From the NCBI RefSeq assembly GCF_048569485.1, contig NC_134358.1, forward strand, positions 216,848,128 through 216,912,127: a DNA stretch of 64,000 nt, written 5' to 3'. Made by a program: the position numbers and the translations under genes. A model generated the notes under the pieces. The model worked only from the letters and a program-made list of their open reading frames with translations, was not told the origin of the DNA and searched no databases. The stretch is from Anomaloglossus baeobatrachus. Its lineage: Eukaryota > Chordata > Amphibia > Anura > Aromobatidae. The stretch's first letter is position 1. Every line of letters begins with the position of its first letter. Below, one piece after another: positions 33,377 through 43,770 of the stretch.

Positions 33377-34958
33377 ACACTGGGTGCAGGATTATTAGGC
33401 AAGTTGTATTTTAGAGGACTTTTTTTTATTGTTGATCATCAACTATGTTCTCAATCAACCCAAAAGACTCATAAATATCAAAGCTTAATATTTTTGGCAG
33501 TTGGAGTGAGTTTTTTTTAGATTTGGCTATCTTAGGAGGATATCTGTTTGTGCAGGTAACTATTACAGTGCAGACTAATTAGGCAACTTAACAAATATAT
33601 ATATAATAAAAAACAAATATATTCCCATCTCACTTGTTTATTTTCACAAGGTAAACCAGTATAATTGCACCAAATTTAGAACAAAAACATTTCTGACATG
33701 CAAAAACAAAACCCAAAAACTTAGTGACAATATAGCCACCTTTCTTTACAATGACACTCAGCAACCTACCATCCATAGATTCTGTCAGTTGCTTGATCTG
33801 TTTACGATCAACATTGCGTGCAGCAGCCATCACAGCCTCCCAGACACTGTTCCAAGAGGTGTACTGTTTTCCCTCCCTGTAGATCTTACATTTTATGAGG
33901 GACCACAGGTTCTCTATGGGGTTCAGGGCCATGTCATTATTTTTTCATCTTTTTGACCATTACTGGCCAGCCACGCTGTGGAGTAGTTGGATTCATGTGA
34001 TGGAGCATTGTCCTGCATGAAAATCATGGTTTAGTTTTTTTTTTAGAGATACCGACTTCTTCCTGTACCACTGCTTGAAGAAGTTGTTTTCCAGAAACTG
34101 GCAGTAGGTCGGGGAGTTGAGCTTCACTCCATCCTCAACTCGAAAAGGTCCCACAAGTTCATCTTTGATGATACCAGCCCATACCAGTATCCCACCTCCA
34201 CCTTGCAGGTGTCTGAGTCGGAGTGGAGCTCTCTGCCCTTTACTGATCAGCCTCTGGCCCATCTACCTGGCCCATCCATCTGGCCCAACAAGAGTCACTC
34301 TCATTTCATCAGTCCATAAAACCTTTGAAAAATCATTCTTAAGATATTTCTTGGCCCAGTCTTGACGTTTTATCTTCTGTTTCTTGTTCAAAGGAGGTCG
34401 TTTTTCAGCCTTTTTTGCCTTGGCCATGTCCCTGAGTATGGCACATCTTGTGCTTTTTGATACTCCAGTAATGTTGCAGCTCTGAAATATGGCCAAACTG
34501 GTGGCAAATGGCATCTTGGCAGCTTCACACTTGATTTTCCTCAATTCATGTGCAGTTATTTTGCGAATTTTTTGCTCAACACGCTTCTTGTGACCCTGTT
34601 GGCTATTTGCCATGAAACGCTTGATTATTTGGTGATCACGCTTAAAAAGTTTGGCAATTTCAAGACTGCTGCATCCCTCTACAAGACATCTAAAAATGTT
34701 GGACTTTTCAGAGCCCGTTAAATCTCTCTTCTGACCCATTTTGCCAAAGGAAAGAAAGTTGCCTAATAAGTATGCAGCCCTTAAATAGGATGTTGATGTC
34801 ATTTCACCACACCCCTCCTCATTACAGAGATGCACATTACATTATTTACTTAATTGGTAGTTGGCTCTCAAGCCTATACAGCTTGGAGTAGGACAACATG
34901 TATAAAAATTATCATGTGATCAAAATACTCATTTGCCTAATAAGTCTGCACACAGTGT
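33377..34958 (-). mobile_element. Tc1-like transposon
   Basis: Ends ACACTGGGTGCAGGATTATT and the complement of ACACTGTGTGCAGACTTATT are inverted, with TA at the edges. The length is about 1.58 kb. A broken transposase gene runs on the minus strand. The exact terminal base is uncertain by 1-2 bp. Confidence 0.88.
33690..34738 (-). pseudogene. Tc1 transposase, broken in three frames
   Basis: The start at 34738 gives MGQKRDLTGSEKSNIFRCLV, a helix-turn-helix DNA-binding region. LWTDEMRVTLVGPDGWAR holds the first catalytic Asp. GGGGILVWAGIIKDELVGPF follows at about 34140-34210 in a second frame, and [19 protein letters not shown] with the catalytic Glu lies near 33915-33930 in a third. At least two frameshifts separate them, including one close to the second Asp (HDFHAGQCSI region). 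Inactive. The coding end near 33690 is approximate. Confidence 0.82.
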
Positions 34959-34959
34959 A

Positions 34960-35772
34960 TATATCGCAAAGCAATATAGCTTTTCATGCTGTGATTTAAA
35001 ATTCTATAATCTGGCCTGTTTTACCCCGTAATATCTAGTCATTTCACCAGGCCCATATTTACCTCTAGGCACTCAAAGTCCGATGCCTAGGGTGGCAGGT
35101 TGTGGGGGTAATGTCTGAGCAGGAGAATATTTTTTTTTTCATGCACCTGTTCCTTAATGCTCCCTCGTAAGTGCAGGGAGGAGAGGGGGAGGGATAACAC
35201 TGGTCAACAAATTTTACCTTTTTATCTGTTTCCTGCTTTTAATTATGTTGCCTTATATATTTTGAGGCGCTGATTAACGAAATGTAATCAGAATTTCTGT
35301 AGCATGTACAATTTCCGAGATATTGTAATTTTACGATTATAATGATAAGGGCTGTACATAGTGCATAAGAAATTGGCACTTATAGTATTCCTTTTATCAA
35401 ATGTAGACTGGAGGAGCAGAAGGAGGTATTACTGCGCTGCCCGTAACAGGAAAAATAAAAAAAAAAAAATTATATTATAAAAGGAGTGACTTTATTTTAA
35501 CGTGTTTCGGGAGTCTGAGCCCCCTTCTTCAGGAAAGGAATCACTCTGATGCACATCAAAAAAAGCACAGCTACCGTGAGTTATAAATAAGGGGAAGGAG
35601 AGGAGCAAAAACAATCAACAAATAAGATCTTATCACACTAAAATTGTCCAATTACAAAAAAACAACAAAATACAGAACAACAAAATATCACATTATTAAA
35701 AAGAGAAAAATACAGACAATGTAAAAAAAATGAAAATGCAACATTACTGAGAAAAAAAAATATATATCTGTA
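34960..35772. other. No gene; contains transposon fragments and a hammerhead-like motif
   Basis: 35045-35090 (GGCCCATATTTACCTCTAGG) resembles a hAT-type terminal sequence. 35499-35533 on the minus strand reads CCTGAAGAAG, a GC-rich hairpin, then CGAAACACGTT. The rest is AT-rich with poly-A runs and no recognisable feature. Confidence 0.4.
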
Positions 35773-35940
35773 CAGTACAGACCAAACGTTTGGACACACC
35801 TTCTCATTCAAAGAGTTTTCTTTATTTTCATGACTCTGAAAATTGTAGATTCACATTGAAGGCATCAAAACTATGAATTAACATATGTGGAATGAAATAC
35901 TTAACAAAAAAGTGTGAAACAACTGAAAATATGTCTTATA
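35773..35940 (-). mobile_element. Tc1-like transposon, terminal fragment
   Basis: CAGTACAGACCAAACGTTTG directly after a TA is the terminal repeat of a common vertebrate Tc1 family. Homology continues to about 35940, where the L2 element begins. The rest of the transposon is absent. Confidence 0.75.
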
Positions 35941-36839
35941 CTTTGTCTGCACCATGACAAGTATGCACCATATAAGTATGATGCATTGAATTAGGCCAGA
36001 GATATTATTATGATGCACTTGGTAATCTTCCATCACTTCTCTGCCATCATCTAATCACCATGTCTATCTTCCCACAGGTATGTCAAATCATCCATCGTAC
36101 TTTCCCATGAACTGACCTGCTCTCCCCTTCTCTCTCCTGTGTGTTTTAATACATGGTATGTCAAATCATCCAGCCTACCTTTCCAATATATCTGACCTGT
36201 TCCCTCTTTGCTTCAATATCTCCCTGGCATGCTCCAGCATCTCACTGTGATCTCTTTCCCCCCCGTTCCCCACCTTACTTTTATGACCTTTGTATATTTT
36301 GCCTATGTGAAGCTGCATCTGGCAATCTGAGTGATCAAGGGGTTTTTGTTGCACCCCACCCCTTCACAGCTGATTGCACTTGTATGTCTATATACTGGGG
36401 CAACTAAAAGTCTGCCCCAGACTTTGTCCGCACCATGACAAGTATGCACCATATACGTATGATGCATTGAATTAGGCCAGAATTGGGCCGGAAGTGACTG
36501 GAAGGTAACTGCATACATAGTCACTGTAAACAATGTTTGTATGTTTGTGTGTCTCTTAACTTTCACCTCTATAATACTTCACTTTCTACTGCACCCTCTG
36601 ATCCCTAAACCCAGTAATGAACTTTTCATCTCTCCCTCCATCCTCCCCACCCATCTCACCTTCCCCTCACATATTTTCTTCCACATTTCACCCAGTGTCT
36701 CCAGACACACACGGCCACCTCACGGCCTCTCCTGCTCCCACCTACTAACACTCTCACTGCTTCAGATATCTCTCCAAATCCTGGTCCTCCTCACCACATT
36801 CCTATTGGCACTTCAAACCCTCATCCACAATCTAACACA

Positions 36840-37954
36840 AATTTCCCCACCCTCTCAATCCTCATACCCATCCACCCATCCCCGCTCTCCCAGTCCCACT
36901 AACAGGAGCTCTATGGAACGCTCGCTCGGTCTGCAACAAACTATCCTACATCCATAATCTTTTCATTACTAATAAACTCTCCTTCCTCGCCATCACAGAA
37001 ACCTGGCTCACCCCCTCTGACACTGCCTCTCCTGCTGCACTTTCTTATGGTGGTCTCCAACTCTCTCACACCCCCCGCCCCAGCAACAAGCATTGTGGAG
37101 GAGTTGGGTTGCTCCTGTCTGACCAATGCTCCTGTACACCAATTCCACTACCACCCTCCGTTACTCTCCCATCTTTTGAGGTGCACTCCGTACGCATCTA
37201 CGCCCCCTCCAACCTTCAACTGGCTGTCATTTACCGCCCTCCAGGGCCAGCCACTGCCTTTTTTGATCATTTCACCACCTGGCTACTACACTTCCTTTCC
37301 ACCGACATCCCCACCATCATCATGGGTGATTTCAATATCCCCATTGACACTTCCCACTCATCTGTCTCCAAACTTCTAACACTCGCTTCCTCCTTCGGCC
37401 TCACCCAATGGTCTTCTGCAGCTACTCACAAAGATGGCCACACGCTGGACCTCATCTTCACTCGCCTCTGTTCCCTATCTAACCTCTCTAACTCGCCTCT
37501 TCCCCTGTCTGACCACAACCAACTCACATTCTCTTCCCTCTCTTCGCCAAGTACGCAACCCCCCCTCCACAAACTCTCACACCCTCGCAGAAATATCAAA
37601 CACATTGATTTACACGCCCTTTCTCAGTCCCTTCTCCCTCTCACAGACATTGCATTTCTACACGATGCAGATGCTGCTGCAACTTTATACAACACTACAA
37701 TTTCTGCAGCTCTCGAATCAGCTGCCCCCCTCACACACACCAAAACCCGCACAATCAACAGGCAACCCTGGCACACGAGGCAGACTAAAGAACTAAGACG
37801 GGCTTCCAGAATTGCTGAGCGCAGATGGAAAAGGTCTCATTCCACTGAGCACTTCATTGCATATAAAGAGTTCCTGACCACTTTCAAGTCCACACTCACT
37901 GCTGCAAAACAAACCTACTTCTCATCCCTCATATCCTCTTTCTCACAACCCTAA
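36840..37954 (+). pseudogene. L2 ORF2, endonuclease part
   Basis: An APE-type endonuclease that nicks target DNA for target-primed reverse transcription. The frame opens before 36890 (GALWNARSVCNKLSYI), then has FLAITETWLT (catalytic Glu), VIYRPPGPATAF, TIIMGDFNIP, HTLDLIFTR and LPLSDHNQL (catalytic His), all in family order. The frame ends at 37952-37954 because of an apparent one-base shift near 37945; the neighbouring frame continues with [14 protein letters not shown] into the RT. The start codon is not determined. Confidence 0.8.
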
Positions 37955-39698
37955 ACAGCTATTCAACACTTTCAATTCTCTCCTCCATCCTCCAGCACCA
38001 CCTCCCTCTCCTCTCCTCTCAGCTGAAGACTTTGCCTCTTTCTTCAAGCAGAAGATTGACAACATCAGAGCAAGCTTTGGCCCACAATCACCACAGCCAC
38101 TTCTCACAACTACTCAGCCTTCTTCCTCCAAATCCAGCTTCTCCGCCATGAGAGAAAACAATCTTTCCACTCTACTCTCAAAATCACATCTAACAACCTG
38201 TGCACTGGACCCGCTCCCATCCCACCTCATCCCCAACATCACTGCAGTCCTCATCTCAGCCCTAACCCATCTCTTCAACCTATCACTAACAATTGGTGTA
38301 TTCCCTTCATGCTTTAAACATGCCTCTATTACACCCATCCTCAAAAAGCCCTCCCTTGACCCATCCTCTGTGTCAAACTATCGCCCCATATCCCTTCTCC
38401 CCTATGCCTCAAAACTACTAGAACAGCATGTCCATCTTGAACTGTCCTCATACCTCTCATCCTGCTCCCTCTTTGACCAGCTACAATCTGGCTTCCGACC
38501 GCATCATTCCACTGAAACTGCCCTAACTAAAGTCACTAATGACCTACTAACCGCCAAAGCCAAGCGCCACTACTCTATCCTCCTCCTACTGGACCTGTCC
38601 TCTGCCTTCGACACAGTAGACCATTCCCTCCTACTACAGATTCTCTCATCTCTGGGCATCACAGACTTGGCCCTATCTTGGATTTCTTCATACCTAACCG
38701 ACCGAACTTTCAGCGTCTCCCATTCTCACACCACTTCCTCATCTCGCCCCCTATCTGTCGGTGTCCCCCAAGGCTCAGTTCTTGGACCCCTGCTGTTCTC
38801 CATCTACACCTTCGGCCTGGGACAGCTCATAGAGTCCCACGGCTTCCAGTATCATCTCTATGCCGATGACACACAGATCTACCTCTCTGGACCTGACATT
38901 ACCTCTCTACTAACCAAAATCCCACAATGTCTGTCTGCTATTTCATCCTTCTCTGCACGATTCCTAAAACTTAACATGGACAAAACAGAGTTCATTGTCT
39001 TTCCCCCTCCTCACTCATCTCCTCCAACAAGCCTTTCCATCAAACTTGATGGTTGCTCACTCTCCCCAGTCTCACAAGCACGTTGCCTTGGAGTAAGCCT
39101 CGACTCTGCTCTATCTTTCAAGCCACACATCCAAGCCCTCTTCAACTCATGCCGATTACAACTCAAAAATATCTCACAGATCCGTGCTTTCCTTAACCAA
39201 GAATCAGCAAAAACATTAGTGCATGCCCTCATCATCTCCCGCCTTGACTACTGCAACCTCCTACTCTCTGGCCTCCCTTCCAACACTCTTGCACCCCTCC
39301 AATCTATCCTAAACTCTGCAGCCCGCCAAATCCACCTCTCCCCTCGCTACTCCCCAGCCTCACCACTCTGCCAATCCCTTCACTGGCTTCCCATCACCCA
39401 ACGACTCCAGTTCAAAACATTAACCATGACATACAAAGCCATGCACAACCTGTCTCCTCCCTACATCTGTGACCTAGTCTCCCGGTACCTACCTGCACGC
39501 AACCTCAGATCCTCACAAGATCTCCTTCTCTGCTCCTCTCTTATCTCCTCTTCCCACAATAGCGTACAAGATTTCTCCCGTGCATCCCCCATACTCTGGA
39601 ATTCTCTACCTCAGCACATCAGACTCTCACCTACCGTGGAAAGCTTCAAGAGGAACCTCAAGACCCACCTCTTCCAACAAGCCTACAACCTACAATAG
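37955..39698 (+). CDS. L2 ORF2, reverse transcriptase part
   Basis: The frame is open from the shift point to the stop at 39696-39698. It contains [18 protein letters not shown] (RT motif 0-1), [19 protein letters not shown] (first catalytic Asp), [14 protein letters not shown], then [12 protein letters not shown] with the ADD active site, and a C-terminal domain with [18 protein letters not shown] and [15 protein letters not shown]2/CR1-group LINEs show this order. The enzyme would copy LINE RNA at the nicked target. No internal stop is seen, so the RT portion itself is well preserved. Confidence 0.85.
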
Positions 39699-39912
39699 CC
39701 CTCAGTCCAGTAGACCACTGCGCAACCAGCTCTGTCCTCACCTATTGTACCATCACCCATTCCCTGTAGACTGTGAGCCCTCGCGGGCAAGGTCCTCTCT
39801 CCTCCTATACCAGTCTGTTTTGTACTGTTAATGATTGTTGTACGTATACCCTCTTTCACTTGTAAAGCGCCATGGAATAAATGGCGCTATAATAATAAAT
39901 AATAATAATAAT

Positions 39913-39996
39913 ACCCGGCATATAAGGCAACCCTTTACTTTTGAGAAGATCTTGAGGGGTTAAAAAGTCGCCTTATATGCTGGAAAATACAGTACA
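39913..39996. mobile_element. Small MITE adjacent to the L2 tail
   Basis: ACCCGGCATATAAGGCAACC and GTCGCCTTATATGCTGGAAA are inverted over an ~85-bp element ending AATACAGTA. It is non-coding; the superfamily is not determined. Confidence 0.55.
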
Positions 39997-41384
39997 TATT
40001 TGGATAGGATTTTGGATATGGGAATACCCCTTTAATGCTCCTACAAGTTAAAGCTTCCGGCCTAGTTATGCATTCCCAATTCCTTCCGCGTGTCTCTCCT
40101 CAAGTCTGCCATCTTGAGTCACTTCTTCAAGGATCCTGGTACCTTGCCTCAGCCTATCAGCTTAGAGGATGTTTTCGAGGTAAGGAACTTCCTGGTAGAC
40201 AGCTAGGTGAAAATTATAAATAAATACGCCTAAAATTTACCTTTTAATAAATCGATTAGTTAAAATTAGGTCACCAAATTTAATGGCCTAACATAAAAGA
40301 CATACAAGACACAAGATGTATCAAAATCAGGTGTCACAGCCTGTCAAGACTCTCCGTTCTTATTGACCAATCCTGTCACTAGAGCTCAGATCAACTATGT
40401 TCATTAGTGTATTCACAAATAATGGAAAAGGAACAAGCTCACCCAATTCAAGGAGCATACGGCAAAAAAAGGGTAGACCACCTGGTCCTCAGCAAAATGA
40501 CTCAGGATCCCTACATATCACACCGTTTTTCTCCACAGCAGATACCTTCTCCCAACGCGTTGCTTTTATATCATAAGGGGAGTATTGAATCCATGCTCAT
40601 TACTGTCCGTATGGACAAACACTGCACTGTGTTCTGTAGGCAGCGGGCGTGTTTAATCGCTGTAGGCGTACAGTAATGACCATGCTCTGCACTGTGTCCC
40701 TAAACGTCATCCTCCCTTATCCTTTTGGAAACACCCAGAAGGGGAGGGGGAGGTGTGACATCACATACATGAGAGCAGATTCCACCCACTTTTACTGCAG
40801 TTGTAATGTGAGCTAGTTGTACAGTAGGTTTTCAGCAGCTGGCTTCCGCTTAATGCGGAATGGCTGAGAGTCACTGGGAACTTAGCACATCTTCCGGTTA
40901 GGGAGTTGCTTGGGCAACGTGGGCATTCAGCCTCTGCATATTGCTAGCTGTCAAGTTCCCAACAACCTGTGCTCATTCGCTGTACACTAAACTGTGTTAC
41001 TGTCAGTGTTCCTGCCATCCTGCTAGTACCTGTCGTCCTGTCAGTACTTGTCAACCAAGCAATTCCTCTGCAAAGCAGTCCGCACCAGTACCAGCTGTCC
41101 TGTTGTATCATCCGTAACTCAGACAATTTACCTGCTTGGTTGATCCCTGTTGTAAGCTTCCGCAGAGCCAGGGACTGACCTGGAGTGGTACCTGGCTACC
41201 ACAAAGGACTAAGTGGCAGGACTGCCATTAGGAATTTCAGAGCCCCATACTGGCAACATTTTTGGTCCCCAGGAGATTCCACCCAAGTTCCACCTCCATC
41301 GATCAAACCTTCCACAGTCTCACCATTACTCTTGGAAAAACGTATACACACAGACACAGACACACACACACACACACACACACA
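39997..41384. other. No gene; contains a dispersed repeat and a CA microsatellite
   Basis: No coding region is supported. 40716-40841 is a copy of a repeat also found at 51790-51899. 41341-41388 is a (CA)n microsatellite. The stretch 40860-41180 has the look of LTR or LINE-derived sequence but cannot be assigned. Confidence 0.4.
40716..40841 (+). repeat. Dispersed repeat, copy 1
   Basis: It begins CTTATCCTTTTGGAAACACC and runs to TTTCAGCAGCTGG. A second, shorter copy in ACOT13 intron 2 (51790-51899) lacks a short internal segment (AATGTGAGCTAGTTG). Confidence 0.7.
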
Positions 41385-41388
41385 CAGT
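41341..41388. repeat. (CA)n microsatellite
   Basis: ACACAGACACAG followed by about 14 uninterrupted CA repeats. Confidence 0.9.
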
Positions 41389-41480
41389 CATGGCCAAAAA
41401 TTAGCAGTTTTGTTAGCAAAAGTTAGCACCCTTGAAGTTGTTCCAGAAAATGAAGTATTTCCCTCAGAAAATTAATACAC
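41387..41480. mobile_element. Tc1-like terminal fragment
   Basis: AGTCATGGCCAAAAATTAGC and CCAGAAAATGAAGTATTTCC match the start of a common vertebrate Tc1 family. No second end or transposase is present. Confidence 0.5.
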
Positions 41481-41957
41481 CCCCTATACCACCCCTCTCC
41501 ATATTATACCCTTTACCCAATACACCCTCTACACTGCCTCTCCATAATCTCACACTGCCCCTATGTATAATATCCCACCACACACTGCCTCTCTGTATAA
41601 TATCCCCCACACACACATACCAAAACACACAATACCTGGCTGTAGAGCCTCACCGTAAAGGTAATGTAGCAGTAAGTCAATAGAGGGTAGGTTTTCGACC
41701 TTTGTTTTTGTCAGCCTTATATGTTTTGTATCAATAAAGAAGGGAATTTTGTTTACTTACCGTAAATTCCTTTTCTTCTAGCTCCTATTGGGAGACCCAG
41801 ACAATTGGGTGTATAGCTTCTGCCTCCGGAGGCCACACAAAGTATTACACTTTAAAAAGTGTAACCCCTCCCCTCTGCCTATACACCCTCCCGTGCATCA
41901 CGGGCTCCTCAGTTTTGGTGCAAAAGCAGGAAAGAGGAAACTTATAAATTGGTCTAA

Positions 41958-42413
41958 AGCTGGGTTTACACACTGCAACATCTCAAACGACATCGTTGTA
42001 ACGTCACCGGTTTTGTGACGCAATAGCGATGTTGTTTGCGATGTTGCAGTGTGTGAAACCTATCAGCGACCCGGCCCCTGCTGTGAAGTTGTAATCGTTA
42101 CAAATCGTTCAGGACCATTCCTAGGTCCTTTGTTTCCAGCTGTGCAGCATGCATCGCTGGAAAGTTTCAGTGTGTGAAAGACTTTGCAGAGACTTTGTTT
42201 GCAACTTCCCTTTCAAAAGGCTGCTTATCAACGTCCCCAACAACCAACTAGGTCGCTTTGCAGGTCCGGATCACTGTTGAGTTGTTGGCCAGGTTTGCCT
42301 GTTTGACAGCTCACCAGCGACTTAGCAGAGACTTAGGGAGGTCGCTGTTACGTCACAAAACCGGTGACGTTACAGCGATGTCCTTTGCGATGTTGCTGTG
42401 TGTAAACCCAGCT
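41958..42413. mobile_element. Harbinger-like MITE inside the DIRS left end
   Basis: Ends AGCTGGGTTTACACACTGCA and the complement of AGCTGGGTTTACACACAGCA are inverted, flanked by TAA (41955-41957, 42414-42416). It is 456 bp and non-coding, with the same architecture as 5099-5628. It inserted after the DIRS element. Confidence 0.88.
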
Positions 42414-42702
42414 TAAGGTAAATTCAATCCGAAGGATGTTCGGAGAACTGAAAACCATGAACCAAAAGAACAATTCAACATGAACAACATGTGTACACAA
42501 AAGAACAAACAGCCCGAAGGGAACAGGGGCGGGTGCTGGGTCTCCCAATAGGAGCTAGAAGAAAAGGAATTTACGGTAAGTAAACAAAATTCCCTTCTTC
42601 TTTGTCGCTCCATTGGGAGACCCAGATAATTGGGACGTCCAAAAGCAGTCCCTGGGTGGGTAAAAGAATACCTCGATAAAAAGAGCCGAAAGTCACCCCC
42701 TC

Positions 42703-43770
42703 TTACAGGTGGGCAACCGCCGCCTGAAGGACTCGCCTACCTAGACTGGCGTCTGCCGAAGCATAGGTATGCACCTGATAGTGTTTCGTGAAAGTGTGCA
42801 GACTAGACCAGGTAGCTGCCTGACACACCTGCTGAGCCGTAGCCCGGTGCCGCAATGCCCAGGACGCACCCACGGCTCTGGTAGAATGGGCTTTCAGCCC
42901 CAAAGGAAGCGGAAGCCCAGAAGAACGGTAGGCTTCAAGAATCGGTTCCTTGATCCACCGAGCCAAGGTTGACTTGGAAGCCTGCGAACCCTTACGCTGG
43001 CCAGCGACAAGGACAAAGAGCGCATCTGAACGGCGCAGGGGCGCCGTGCGAGACACGTAGAGCCGGAGAGCTCTCACCAGATCTAACGAGTGCAAATCCT
43101 TTTCACATTGGTGAACTGGATGAGGGCAAAATGAAGGTAAGGAGATATCTTGATTGAGATGAAAAGGGGATACCACCTTAGGGAGAAATTCCGGGACCGG
43201 ACGCAGAACCACCTTATCCTGGTGAAAAACCCGGAAGGGGGCTTTGCATGACAGCGCTGCCAGCTCCGACACTCTACGGAGCGATGTAACTGCCACTAGA
43301 AATGCCACCTTCTGCGAAAGACGTGATAAAGAGACATCCCGCAGCGGCTCGAAAGGTGGTTTCTGAAGAGCCGTTAGCACCCTGTTAAGATCCCAGGGTT
43401 CTAGCGGACGCTTGTAAGGTGGGACTATGTGGCAAACTCCCTGCAGGAACGTGCGAACCTGCGGAAGCCTGGCTAGACGCTTTTGAAAAAATACGGATAG
43501 CGCCGATACTTGTCCCTTGAGAGAGCCGAGAGACAAACCCTTGTCCATTCCGGATTGAAGGAATGAAAGAAAAGTGGGTAAGGCAAAGGGCCAGGGAGAA
43601 AAACCATTATCAGAGCACCAGGATAAGAAGATCCTCCAAGACCTGTGATAGATCTTGGCGGACGTTGGTTTCCTGGCCTGTCTCATAGTGGCAATGACAT
43701 CTTGAGATAACCCTGAGGATGCTAGGAGCCAGGACTCAATGGCCACACAGTCAGGTTGAGGGCCGCAGAA
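42703..43770 (-). CDS. DIRS tyrosine recombinase
   Basis: The C-terminal ~350 residues of a long minus-strand frame are a phage-integrase-type tyrosine recombinase, which DIRS elements use instead of an integrase. A SAM-like core-binding domain (KIYHRSWRIFLSWCSDNG region) is followed by the catalytic domain with LRRVSEL, the HSTR box and a C-terminal TFTKHY tyrosine region. The frame also runs upstream to 45567, but that part overlaps the RT frame and is not meaningful protein. Overlap of the RT and recombinase genes is normal in DIRS elements. Confidence 0.85.
   Translation of the reverse strand, partial: FCGPQPDCVAIESWLLASSGLSQDVIATMRQARKPTSAKIYHRSWRIFLSWCSDNGFSPWPFALPTFLSFLQSGMDKGLSLGSLKGQVSALSVFFQKRLARLPQVRTFLQGVCHIVPPYKRPLEPWDLNRVLTALQKPPFEPLRDVSLSRLSQKVAFLVAVTSLRRVSELAALSCKAPFRVFHQDKVVLRPVPEFLPKVVSPFHLNQDISLPSFCPHPVHQCEKDLHSLDLVRALRLYVSRTAPLRRSDALFVLVAGQRKGSQASKSTLARWIKEPILEAYRSSGLPLPLGLKAHSTRAVGASWALRHRATAQQVCQAATWSSLHTFTKHYQVHTYASADASLGRRVLQAAVAHL

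Larger units (their letters stand above)
35941..39912 (+). mobile_element. L2-clade LINE, nearly full length
   Basis: A plus-strand non-LTR retrotransposon of about 4 kb. The 5' region holds a 63-bp direct repeat (35941-36003 and 36418-36481). ORF2 follows with an APE endonuclease and a reverse transcriptase. The 3' end has AAAGCGCCATGGAATAAATG followed by a short ATA/ATAAT repeat, the usual L2-type tail. No ORF1 is convincing. The only clear coding lesion seen is one frameshift between endonuclease and RT. Confidence 0.85.

Noticed and set aside
36541-36957. L2 ORF1 candidate of 138 residues
   Set aside because: Low-complexity Ser/Pro/Leu sequence in a different frame from the endonuclease, with no ORF1 motif.
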